64,000 nt of DNA, taken from the NCBI RefSeq assembly GCF_031954365.1, contig NZ_JAUSVZ010000015.1; one strand, given 5' to 3'. How positions within the stretch are numbered: the first letter of the stretch is position 1; every line of letters begins with the position of its first letter. Position numbers and translations under genes: made by a program. The notes beneath the pieces are model-generated. The model did no database searches, had not been told where the DNA came from, and saw only the letters and a program-made list of their open reading frames with translations. This document shows positions 24,819-32,192 of the stretch, in pieces. The stretch is from Brevibacillus aydinogluensis. Its GTDB lineage: Bacteria > Bacillota > Bacilli > Brevibacillales > Brevibacillaceae.

Positions 24819-26615
24819 ATGAACGAAAGCATCATCGTCGTCGGCGGCGGACTGGCCGGCCTGATGAGCGTGATCAAGATTGCGGAAGCGGGAGGAACGG
24901 TCAAGCTCTTTTCTGTCGTGCCGGTCCGCCGCTCCCACTCCGTCTGCGCGCAGGGGGGCATCAACGGCGCGGTGAATACGAAAGGGGAAGGCGACTCCGC
25001 CTGGGAACACTTTGACGACACGATTTACGGGGGAGACTTTTTGGCCCATCAGCCGCCGGTTAAAGCGATGTGCGAGGCGGCACCGGAGATCATCTACCTC
25101 TTGGACCGGATGGGTGTGCCATTCAACCGCACGCCGGAAGGGCTGATCGACTTCCGCCGGCTCGGCGGGGCCAAGTATTCCCGCACCGCCTTTGCCGGCG
25201 CCACCACCGGCCAGCAGATTCTCTACGCCCTGGATGAGCAGGTGCGCCGCTTCGAATCGGAAGGGCGGGTGGAAAAATTTGAATATTGGGAAATGCTTTC
25301 CCTCATCCTCGATGACGAAGGGGTCTGTCGAGGTATCGTCGCTCAGGATCTCAAGTCGATGGAGATCAAGGAGTTCCCCGCCGATGCGGTAATCCTGGCG
25401 ACCGGCGGCATCGGGATGATTTTCCGGAAGAGCACCAACTCGCTGATCAACACCGGCAGTGCCCACAGCATCGCCTACCAGCAGGGGGTGCATTACGCCA
25501 ACGGCGAGTTCATCCAGATTCATCCGACCGCCATCCCCGGCGACGACAAGCTGCGGCTGATGTCGGAATCGGCGCGCGGGGAGGGAGGGCGCATCTGGGT
25601 CTACAAGGACGGCAAGCCGTGGTACTTTCTGGAGGAAAAGTACCCGGCATACGGCAACCTGGTGCCGCGGGACATCGCCACGCGGGAGATTTTCCACGTC
25701 TGCGTCGACCTGAAACTGGGCATCAACGGAGAGAACATGGTCTACCTCGACGTGTCCCACCTGCCAAAGCGGCAGTTGGAGCAGAAGCTGGGCGGCATTC
25801 TCAGCATCTACGAGAAGTTTGTCGGCGACGATCCGCGCAAGGTGCCGATGAAGATTTTCCCCGCGATGCACTACTCCATGGGCGGTCTGTGGGTGGATTA
25901 CAACCAGATGACCAACATCCCCGGCCTGTTCGCCTGCGGCGAGTGCGAATTTCAATACCACGGCGCCAACCGGCTGGGGGCCAATTCGCTGGTGTCGGCG
26001 ATCTACGGCGGGATGGTGGCGGGGCCGAAAGCGGTCGAGTACGTCCGCGGCCTGAAGAAGTCGGCCCAGGACCTGTCGCCCAACCTGTTCGCCGCCGAGC
26101 GCAGGCGACAGGAAGCGTACATGGAGCGCATCTGCCGGATGGACGGCTACGAGAACCCGTACCAGCTCTATGTGGAGATGAGCGACTGGATGGTGGACAA
26201 CGTAACCGTGGTCCGCTACAACGACCGCCTGCAAAAAACGGACGAGAAGCTGCAGGAGCTGCTGGAGCGCTGGCAGAAGATCGGCGTGGACGATACCTCC
26301 GACTGGTACAACCGGACGGTGACGTTTGTCCGCCAGTTGTGGAACATGCTGCAGTTGGCCCGGGTGATCACGCTGGGAGCGCTCCACCGCAACGAGAGCA
26401 GGGGCGCTCATTACAAGCCGGAGTTTCCCGAGCGCGACGACGCCAACTGGCTGAAGACAACGCTCGCCATCTACACGCCGGAGGGGCCGCTTTTCCGCTA
26501 CGAACCGGTCGATCTCGCCTACATCCAGCCGCGCCCCCGGCGCTATGACATCGTGAAGGAAGCGGCGGACCGGGCATCCGACCGGGGCTCCGCGGCCGCC
26601 CGTCAACAGGCTTAG
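24819..26615 (+). CDS. sdhA: Succinate dehydrogenase / fumarate reductase flavoprotein subunit
   Basis: A 598-residue flavoprotein. The dinucleotide motif IIVVGGGLAGLM lies at the N-terminus, and the covalent-FAD histidine is in RRSHSVCAQGGINGAV near residue 44. The substrate site shows QIHPTAIPGDDKLR, SARGEGGRIW and PRDIATREIF with the catalytic Arg, plus HGANRLGANSLVSAI near the C-terminal part of the FAD domain. The sequence is like the Bacillus SdhA. In this operon it may oxidise succinate, or a methylated analogue such as methylsuccinate to mesaconate (inference). Confidence 0.92.
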   Translation: MNESIIVVGGGLAGLMSVIKIAEAGGTVKLFSVVPVRRSHSVCAQGGINGAVNTKGEGDSAWEHFDDTIYGGDFLAHQPPVKAMCEAAPEIIYLLDRMGVPFNRTPEGLIDFRRLGGAKYSRTAFAGATTGQQILYALDEQVRRFESEGRVEKFEYWEMLSLILDDEGVCRGIVAQDLKSMEIKEFPADAVILATGGIGMIFRKSTNSLINTGSAHSIAYQQGVHYANGEFIQIHPTAIPGDDKLRLMSESARGEGGRIWVYKDGKPWYFLEEKYPAYGNLVPRDIATREIFHVCVDLKLGINGENMVYLDVSHLPKRQLEQKLGGILSIYEKFVGDDPRKVPMKIFPAMHYSMGGLWVDYNQMTNIPGLFACGECEFQYHGANRLGANSLVSAIYGGMVAGPKAVEYVRGLKKSAQDLSPNLFAAERRRQEAYMERICRMDGYENPYQLYVEMSDWMVDNVTVVRYNDRLQKTDEKLQELLERWQKIGVDDTSDWYNRTVTFVRQLWNMLQLARVITLGALHRNESRGAHYKPEFPERDDANWLKTTLAIYTPEGPLFRYEPVDLAYIQPRPRRYDIVKEAADRASDRGSAAARQQA

Positions 26616-26631
26616 AGAGGAGGGTGCCGGG

Positions 26632-27375
26632 ATGAACACGGTGCAGATGAAGGTAAAGCGGCAGGACCAGCCGGACGGCGAACCGTACTGGGAGGAGTTT
26701 GTCGTCCCGTACCGGCCGAACATGAACGTGATCGCCGCGTTGATGGAGATTCAAAAGAACCCGGTGAATGCGGCGGGCCGACAAGTGAGGGCCGTCGTCT
26801 GGGAGTCCAACTGTCTGGAAGAGGTGTGCGGAGCGTGCAGCATGGTGATCAACGGCAGGGTCAGGCAGGCGTGCTCCGCTTTGGTCGACAAGCTGGAACA
26901 GCCGATCTGCCTGGAGCCGATGGCCACGTTTCCCGTCGAAAAAGACCTGGCGGTGAACCGCAAGCGAATGTTTGACGCGCTGCAGAGCATCAAGGGCTGG
27001 ATCGCAATCGACGGCACCCACGCCCTGGGCCCGGGACCGCGTGTCTCGCAGGAGCAACAGCAGGAGCTGTACGCGTATGCCACCTGCATGACCTGCGGCT
27101 GCTGTCTGGAGGCTTGTCCGAACGTCAACGACCGCTCCCCCTATCTCGGGCCGCAGGCGATGGCGCAGATCCGCTATTTCAACGCCCATCCCACCGGGGC
27201 GATGATGAAGGAACAGCGCCTGGACGCAGCGATCAGCGACGGGGGGATCGCCAACTGCGGCCAATCGCAAAACTGCGTCCAGGTCTGCCCCAAAGGGATT
27301 CCGCTGACCACGGCCCTGGCTGAAGTAAATCGGGATGCCAACCGGCATGCCTGGAAGAGGTGGTTTTTCTCATGA
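26632..27375 (+). CDS. sdhB: Succinate dehydrogenase iron-sulfur subunit
   Basis: A 247-residue protein with the three cysteine clusters expected: a [2Fe-2S] motif NCLEEVCGACSM with a distal Cys in RQAC, a [4Fe-4S] motif CMTCGCCLEACP, and a third Cys group in NCGQSQNCVQVCPKG. This completes the SdhCAB complex that starts at 24185. It overlaps the next gene's ATG by ATGA, so the dehydrogenase is transcribed with the fumarase-like genes. Confidence 0.93.
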   Translation: MNTVQMKVKRQDQPDGEPYWEEFVVPYRPNMNVIAALMEIQKNPVNAAGRQVRAVVWESNCLEEVCGACSMVINGRVRQACSALVDKLEQPICLEPMATFPVEKDLAVNRKRMFDALQSIKGWIAIDGTHALGPGPRVSQEQQQELYAYATCMTCGCCLEACPNVNDRSPYLGPQAMAQIRYFNAHPTGAMMKEQRLDAAISDGGIANCGQSQNCVQVCPKGIPLTTALAEVNRDANRHAWKRWFFS

Positions 27376-28214
27376 GAGAAATCAAGTATGACGCCATTGT
27401 GGAGGCAGTGGCTGACATGTGCCAGCGGGCCAACTACGACCTCGGCGCAGATGTCGTCCAGGCGTTCCGGCAGGCGCTTCGTTCGGAAGTGTCGGAGACA
27501 GGCCGGGACGTGCTGTCACAGTTGATGGAAAACGCACAGATCGCCGCCCGGGAACGGGTGCCGATGTGCCAGGATACCGGCGTTGCCGTCTTTCTCGTGG
27601 AAGTGGGGCAGGACTGCCGGATCGTCGGCGGCAGCCTGTACGACGCGATCAACGACGGGGTGCGCAAGGGATACAGAGAGGGGTATCTGCGCAGTTCCAT
27701 CGTCGGTCACCCACTGGAACGGGTCAATACAGGAGACAACGCTCCCGCCGTCACGCACGTGGAACTGGTGCCGGGCGACAAACTGACCATCCACTTCTCC
27801 GCCAAGGGCGGCGGCAGCGAAAACATGAGCGCGCTCAAAATGCTGAAGCCGTCCGATGGGGTGGAGGGGGTCAAAGCGTTTGTACTGGAGACGGCGCGGA
27901 ACGCGGGTCCCAACGCCTGCCCGCCGATGGTCGTCGGCGTGGGCATCGGCGGAACATTTGAAAAGGCGGCCTACCTGGCGAAGAAGTCTCTGTTTCGGCC
28001 CATTGGCGAGCGCAGCCCCCGGCCGGAAATCGCCGTACTGGAGGAGGAACTGGTGGAGATGTGCAACAAACTGGGAATCGGCCCGCAGGGAATGGGCGGC
28101 CGGACGACGGTACTGGACGTCAAGATCGAGATTTACCCCTGTCACATCGCCTCCCTGCCCGTTGCCGTCAACATCAACTGCCACGCCAGCCGGCACAAGG
28201 AAGCCGTACTGTGA
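27372..28214 (+). CDS. Class I (iron-sulfur) fumarase family, alpha subunit
   Basis: A 280-residue alpha subunit of the two-subunit class I hydro-lyases (fumarase, mesaconase, L-tartrate dehydratase). Cysteines that can hold the [4Fe-4S] cluster are in VPMCQDTG, GPNACPPMVVG and VNINCHASRHKE. The ATG at 27372 overlaps the sdhB stop; the RBS AAGAGG is 11 nt upstream. Members of this family hydrate fumarate or its methyl analogue mesaconate, so it could make malate or citramalate in this pathway. Confidence 0.88.
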   Translation: MREIKYDAIVEAVADMCQRANYDLGADVVQAFRQALRSEVSETGRDVLSQLMENAQIAARERVPMCQDTGVAVFLVEVGQDCRIVGGSLYDAINDGVRKGYREGYLRSSIVGHPLERVNTGDNAPAVTHVELVPGDKLTIHFSAKGGGSENMSALKMLKPSDGVEGVKAFVLETARNAGPNACPPMVVGVGIGGTFEKAAYLAKKSLFRPIGERSPRPEIAVLEEELVEMCNKLGIGPQGMGGRTTVLDVKIEIYPCHIASLPVAVNINCHASRHKEAVL

Positions 28215-28253
28215 AACGGAGCAAGATAGCCAACCGGGAGGAGGAGCAACACG

Positions 28254-28826
28254 ATGGCAGTCAAACACATTACTGCCCCGTTGACGGATGAGGCGGTGGC
28301 CAGCCTGCGGGCGGGCGACCGGGTGCTGATCAGCGGCGTGGTCTACGCGGCGCGGGACGCCGCCCACAAGCGCATGATCGAAGCGTTGGATCGCGGAGAG
28401 CCGCTCCCGTTTGACGTCAGCGGGCAGGTGATCTACTACGTCGGTCCAACTCCGGCCAAACCGGGGCAGGTGGTCGGCTCGGCCGGCCCGACGACGAGCG
28501 GCCGCATGGACAAATACGCGCCCAGGCTGCTCGCGCTGGGGTTAAAAGGGATGATCGGCAAAGGCTATCGCAATCAGGAAGTAAAAGAGGCGATGGCGAA
28601 ACACAAGGCGGTTTACTTTGCGGCGGTAGGCGGCGCGGGCGCGCTGCTGGCGAAAGCAATCAAGGTGCAGGAGCTGGTGGCCTACGAAGACCTCGGCCCG
28701 GAAGCGGTGCGCAAGCTGGTGATCGAGCAGTTTCCGGCCGTGGTGATCAACGATATGTACGGCAATGACCTGTACCGGCAGGGCGTGGAACAGTACCGGG
28801 AAGAGTGGGGAGGGGGCGGAAGATGA
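28254..28826 (+). CDS. Class I fumarase family, beta subunit
   Basis: A 190-residue beta subunit. Segments LRAGDRVLISGVVYAARDAAHKRM (read in parts), YYVGPTPAKPGQVVGSAGPTTSGRMD and KGMIGKG are characteristic of the FumA C-terminal / TtdB domain. It follows the alpha subunit after 39 nt with GGGAGGAGG and overlaps the next gene by ATGA. It completes the hydro-lyase. Confidence 0.88.
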   Translation: MAVKHITAPLTDEAVASLRAGDRVLISGVVYAARDAAHKRMIEALDRGEPLPFDVSGQVIYYVGPTPAKPGQVVGSAGPTTSGRMDKYAPRLLALGLKGMIGKGYRNQEVKEAMAKHKAVYFAAVGGAGALLAKAIKVQELVAYEDLGPEAVRKLVIEQFPAVVINDMYGNDLYRQGVEQYREEWGGGGR

Positions 28827-29698
28827 TGCTGGTTCGTTCGTGGATGTTTGTGCCGGGCAACAACCGGCGGCGGCTGGAAAAGGTGAGGGAGCTGGCGGCT
28901 GACGTGATCATTTACGATTTGGAAGACGCCGTGCCGCTTCAGGAAAAAGCGAGCGCACGGGACATGGTGCGCCAGGCGGTACAAGAAAACGGCAGCCGTC
29001 CCCAATACGTGCGGGTGAATGACCCGACCACGCCGTTTTACCTGGACGACCTATACGGCATGATCGGGCACGGACTGACGGGAATCGTTTTGCCAAAAGC
29101 GGCAAACCGTCAGCAGATTCTGGCTGTGGAAGCCCACCTGACGCAGCTGGAGAATCACGGGAATCTGCCGTGCGGCTCGATGGAGATCGTCCCCCTGATT
29201 GAAACGGCGTCTGGTCTCTACCACGCCTATGACATCGCCTCGGCTAGCGCCAGGGTGAAGCGGCTGGCGTTCGGTTCGGTCGACTTTGCCCTCGATATCG
29301 GCGCCCGGCTGACGCGGGAAGGAACGGAACTTTTGTTTGCCCGCTCCCAGTTGGTGGTGATCTCCCGGGCAGCCGGCATCGAACCGCCGATTGACGCCGT
29401 TTTCGTGGACGTCAAAGATGCGGAGGGACTGCAAAATGATGCCCGCCTTGCGAGACAGCTCGGTTTTCAGGGCAAGCTGGTGATCCATCCCGACCAGATC
29501 CCGATTGTCCATGACGCGTTTTCCCCGACGGCGGAGGAAATAGCGGAGGCGAAAGCGGTCGCCGCCGCCTTTGACGAAGCGCTCGCTTCCGGCAGCGCCG
29601 CCATTTCTGTCAACGGAAAACTGGTCGACTACCCCGTGGCGGAGCGGGCCAAGCGGATCCTCCGGCAGGCGGAAGCGCTCCAGCACCTCCGCACTTGA
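28823..29698 (+). CDS. CitE-type HpcH/HpaI-family lyase (citramalyl-/malyl-CoA lyase-like)
   Basis: A 291-residue TIM-barrel lyase of the CitE-like group. Typical segments are RSWMFVPGNNRRRLEK, IIYDLEDAVPLQEK (with the Asp/Glu that help bind magnesium), YVRVND, LPKAANRQQ, PLIETASGLYHA, AFGSVDFALDIG and GKLVIHPDQIP. It lacks the CitD/CitF partners of citrate lyase, so it should be a stand-alone acyl-CoA lyase. With a MaoC hydratase and a CoA ligase in the same regulon, cleavage of citramalyl-CoA to acetyl-CoA plus pyruvate, or malyl-CoA to acetyl-CoA plus glyoxylate, is the best reading. It is the last gene of the operon. Confidence 0.87.
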   Translation: MMLVRSWMFVPGNNRRRLEKVRELAADVIIYDLEDAVPLQEKASARDMVRQAVQENGSRPQYVRVNDPTTPFYLDDLYGMIGHGLTGIVLPKAANRQQILAVEAHLTQLENHGNLPCGSMEIVPLIETASGLYHAYDIASASARVKRLAFGSVDFALDIGARLTREGTELLFARSQLVVISRAAGIEPPIDAVFVDVKDAEGLQNDARLARQLGFQGKLVIHPDQIPIVHDAFSPTAEEIAEAKAVAAAFDEALASGSAAISVNGKLVDYPVAERAKRILRQAEALQHLRT

Positions 29699-29723
29699 CC
29701 CCGCGGCCCCGATGTGATACAGT
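29695..29723 (+). promoter_or_regulatory. Promoter of the guanidine riboswitch / ykkCD operon
   Basis: TTGACC (29695-29700) overlapping the CitE stop, 17-bp spacer, TACAGT (29718-29723). Confidence 0.6.
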
Positions 29724-29744
29724 ACGACCAAATGGAATAGCACT

Positions 29745-29871
29745 TGTTTTCTAGGGTTCCGCAGCGTTGGCTGGCCTGGTCCGAGAGAAAACACACAGCC
29801 GCATTGGCTGTGACACGGAGGGATAAAAGCCCGGGAGATATCGTTGTGCTGGCGATACCCCCGGGTTTTTT
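29745..29871 (+). ncRNA. Guanidine-I (ykkC) riboswitch with terminator expression platform
   Basis: The conserved ykkC aptamer pieces occur in order: CTAGGGTTCCG (29751), CTGGTCCGAGAG, then ACACGGAGGGATAAAAGCCC. The 3' CCCGGG of the aptamer (29830-29835) can alternatively pair with CCCGGG at 29860-29865, giving a terminator followed by six T. Free guanidinium should therefore favour read-through. Two SMR exporter genes follow, which is the classic target. Confidence 0.93.
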
Positions 29872-29910
29872 GCTGCGCTGGAAAAAACGAGAGGATAGGA
29901 GGAGAGAGAC

Positions 29911-30261
29911 GTGAACAGAGAATGGGCCATGGTGTTTATCGCGGCTGTGTTCGAAGTGCTGTGGGTGATCGGGCTGAAACACGCGTACGATCTTTGGACG
30001 TGGCTGGGAACAGCTGTGGCCATTGGCGTCAGCTTTTTCCTGATGATCAGGGCTGGTCAGACGCTGCCGGTGGGCACCGTATACGCCGTCTTTGTCGGCA
30101 TGGGCACGGCCGGCACGGTATTGGCCGACATCGTCTTTTTCGGCGAGCCGTTTCAGTGGTTGAAAGTGCTCCTGATCCTGCTGCTGCTGGGGGGTGTCGT
30201 CGGATTGAAGCTGGTGACCCATGAGAAACCGGCAGAGAACGTGAAAGGAGGGGAGACATAA
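29911..30261 (+). CDS. ykkC: SMR-family guanidinium exporter subunit (YkkC-like)
   Basis: A 116-residue protein with four transmembrane helices. The conserved membrane glutamate is in AAVFEVLWVIGLK near residue 14, and TLPVGTVYAVFVGMGTAGTV is the SMR core. GTG start after AGGAGGAGA. It lies behind a guanidine-I riboswitch and overlaps a second SMR gene by 1 nt; such pairs act as heterodimeric exporters of guanidinium, driven by protons. Confidence 0.88.
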   Translation: MNREWAMVFIAAVFEVLWVIGLKHAYDLWTWLGTAVAIGVSFFLMIRAGQTLPVGTVYAVFVGMGTAGTVLADIVFFGEPFQWLKVLLILLLLGGVVGLKLVTHEKPAENVKGGET

Positions 30262-30575
30262 TGGCCTGGCTCTGTCTAATCGCCGCTGGACTTTTCGAGA
30301 TGACGGGTGTCGCGATGATCAACAAATGGAACCGCGATCGGACCTGGCTGACGCTGATCCTGCTGCTCGCCAGTTTCGGAGCCAGCTTTTTGTTCCTTTC
30401 CCTCGCGATGAAAACCCTGCCGATGGGGACGGCCTATGCGGTCTGGACCGGCATCGGCACGGCAGGCGGCGCCATTCTGGGCATGGTCCTGTACGGCGAG
30501 TCTGCCGATTGGCGTCGGGTGCTGTGTATTGGCGTCATCCTTGCCGCTGCGGTCGGATTGAAGCTGATCTCCTGA
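30261..30575 (+). CDS. ykkD: SMR-family guanidinium exporter subunit (YkkD-like)
   Basis: A 104-residue four-helix SMR protein. The membrane glutamate lies in AGLFEMTGV and the core TLPMGTAYAVWTGIGTAGG is conserved. ATG shares a base with the ykkC stop codon, so the two subunits are coupled. The C-terminus ends shortly after the last helix (VGLKLIS). Confidence 0.88.
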   Translation: MAWLCLIAAGLFEMTGVAMINKWNRDRTWLTLILLLASFGASFLFLSLAMKTLPMGTAYAVWTGIGTAGGAILGMVLYGESADWRRVLCIGVILAAAVGLKLIS

Positions 30576-30592
30576 CCGCCCCCATCTGTCTG

Positions 30593-30621
30593 TTGACATT
30601 CAACATGGCGTCGGTGATAAT
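30593..30621 (+). promoter_or_regulatory. Promoter of lplJ
   Basis: Consensus TTGACA (30593-30598), 17-bp spacer, GATAAT (30616-30621). It implies a leader of nearly 190 nt before lplJ in which no known RNA was recognised. Confidence 0.65.
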
Positions 30622-30819
30622 GGCGTCCGACACACCGGGTGCCTGCATTATGGCTGCCGTCATCGCTGTAACTGCGACGTCCACCGCCAGATTGACGCCG
30701 ACAGCACGACCACCCACAACAAAAGGGGGCTGGGGGGATGTGTTGTGCGGCAAGTGGACGTTTGTCATACTGTTGCTCGGACAAGCTGACAGTCATCAGT
30801 CCGCAAAGGAGGAACGCAC

Positions 30820-31806
30820 ATGAAATTCATCGACAATCGAGGAATCACCGATCCCCGCATCAACCTGGCAATCGAGGAATACGCCTTAAAGCACCTGCCT
30901 GCCGATGAAGATTACCTGTTGTTTTACATCAACGAACCGTCCATCATCATTGGGAAAAACCAGAATACGATCGAAGAGATCAATGCCGACTACGTCAACG
31001 AACACGGGATTCACGTGGTGCGCCGGCTGTCGGGAGGCGGCGCCGTCTATCACGACCTCGGCAACCTCAACTTCAGTTTTATTACCAATGACGACGGGGA
31101 GTCCTTTCACAACTTCCGCAAGTTTACCGATCCGGTCGTTCGCGCTCTGCGCCAGATGGGCGTCGACGCGGAGCTGACGGGCCGCAACGACATCCAGGTG
31201 GGCGAGCGGAAAATTTCCGGCAACGCCCAGTACGCCGCCAAAGGACGCATGTTCAGCCACGGCACGCTGCTGTTTGACTCCGACCTGGAGCGTGTCGTCT
31301 CCGCGCTGAACGTGAATCCCCTAAAAATCCAGTCAAAAGGGATCAAGTCGATTCGCAGCCGGGTCGCCAACATTTCGGAATTTCTGCCCAGCCCGATGAC
31401 GATCGAAGAGTTCAAGCAGGAGCTGCTCGTCTTTATCTTCGACGGCAAACCGGTGGAGGAATATCCGCTCACCGACGAGGATTGGGCGAACATCCACGAG
31501 CTGTCCCGTTCCCGCTACCAGAGCTGGGAGTGGAATTACGGAAAATCGCCGAAAAGCAACTTCCGGCAGTCCCGCCGGTTTGACATCGGGACGGTGGAGG
31601 TGCGGTTGGAGATCGAGAAGGGGCGCATCAAGGAAGCCAAAATCTACGGGGACTTCTTCGGAATGAGGGACGTGTCGGAAATCGAGGCCGTGCTTCGCGG
31701 CGTGCCATACGACAAGCAAGCGGTGGCGGATGTGCTTGCTGGCATCGACATCGAGCCGTTTTTCGGAAAATGGTCGCGTGAGGAACTGCTGTCGCTGCTG
31801 TTCTGA
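30820..31806 (+). CDS. lplJ: Lipoate-protein ligase
   Basis: A 328-residue LplA/LplJ-type enzyme that activates lipoate with ATP and attaches it to lipoyl domains of 2-oxoacid dehydrogenases and GcvH. Motifs: KNQNTIEEIN, VVRRLSGGGAVYHDLGNLNFSF, and GRNDIQVGERKISGNAQ with the conserved Lys. A C-terminal accessory domain follows, as in full-length ligases. Strong RBS AAAGGAGG before ATG 30820. Confidence 0.93.
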   Translation: MKFIDNRGITDPRINLAIEEYALKHLPADEDYLLFYINEPSIIIGKNQNTIEEINADYVNEHGIHVVRRLSGGGAVYHDLGNLNFSFITNDDGESFHNFRKFTDPVVRALRQMGVDAELTGRNDIQVGERKISGNAQYAAKGRMFSHGTLLFDSDLERVVSALNVNPLKIQSKGIKSIRSRVANISEFLPSPMTIEEFKQELLVFIFDGKPVEEYPLTDEDWANIHELSRSRYQSWEWNYGKSPKSNFRQSRRFDIGTVEVRLEIEKGRIKEAKIYGDFFGMRDVSEIEAVLRGVPYDKQAVADVLAGIDIEPFFGKWSREELLSLLF

Positions 31807-31902
31807 CGAATACGCCTTTGACCACTCGTCCGCAGCGCATGAGAGATCGGGCCCGCTCGCTCGCTTGACGCCCAGCACAGAAGCGGATGAAGTCGGCTCC
31901 AA

Positions 31903-31989
31903 AACGAGACGCGGGCAGGGGACAAACATCTGGGTATTTCGAGGAAGTGAGACTTGTGTCCCCTGTTGATTCCCGCGTCTTCGTTTTTT
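31903..31989 (+). terminator. Long two-tier terminator hairpin after lplJ
   Basis: An outer stem GACGCGGG/CCCGCGTC (31908-31915 with 31972-31979) encloses a second stem CAGGGGACA/TGTCCCCTG (31916-31924 with 31957-31965) around a 32-nt loop. CG plus six T follow. Confidence 0.7.
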
Positions 31990-32137
31990 CACTGAGTCGG
32001 TCGTCAAAGGAGCTCGCTTGGCCCATCCCGCCATGCGATGCCCATTGTCTTTTCGCTTTGGTTGATGAATAGGCACGCCTTTCGGCCTGGAAATCATTTT
32101 TTGTGGACGCTAACTCAATGAACCGTTTGTCTTCAGT

Positions 32138-32167
32138 CTGAAACCTCCCGAAAACGGGAGGTTTCAG
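32138..32167 (-). terminator. Perfect 13-bp hairpin downstream of dctA
   Basis: CTGAAACCTCCCG-AAAA-CGGGAGGTTTCAG, 26 nt past the dctA stop on the minus strand. No T-tract on either side, so intrinsic termination is uncertain. Confidence 0.5.
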
Positions 32168-32192
32168 TGCTGATTGAACGCAGCGGCGCCCG

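Larger units (their letters stand above)
31807..32192. other. 386-nt intergenic region between lplJ and dctA, without gene
   Basis: Holds a long composite terminator hairpin for lplJ (31903-31989) and a perfect 13-bp hairpin (32138-32167) near the convergent end of dctA. No supported ORF. Confidence 0.6.

Noticed and set aside
24699..26723. Long minus-strand frame of about 674 codons
   Set aside because: Antisense to sdhA and its neighbours, whose motifs are intact.
30535..30768. 77-codon minus-strand frame in the ykkD-lplJ gap
   Set aside because: It overlaps the ykkD end, has no RBS or family match, and the gap holds a good plus-strand promoter.
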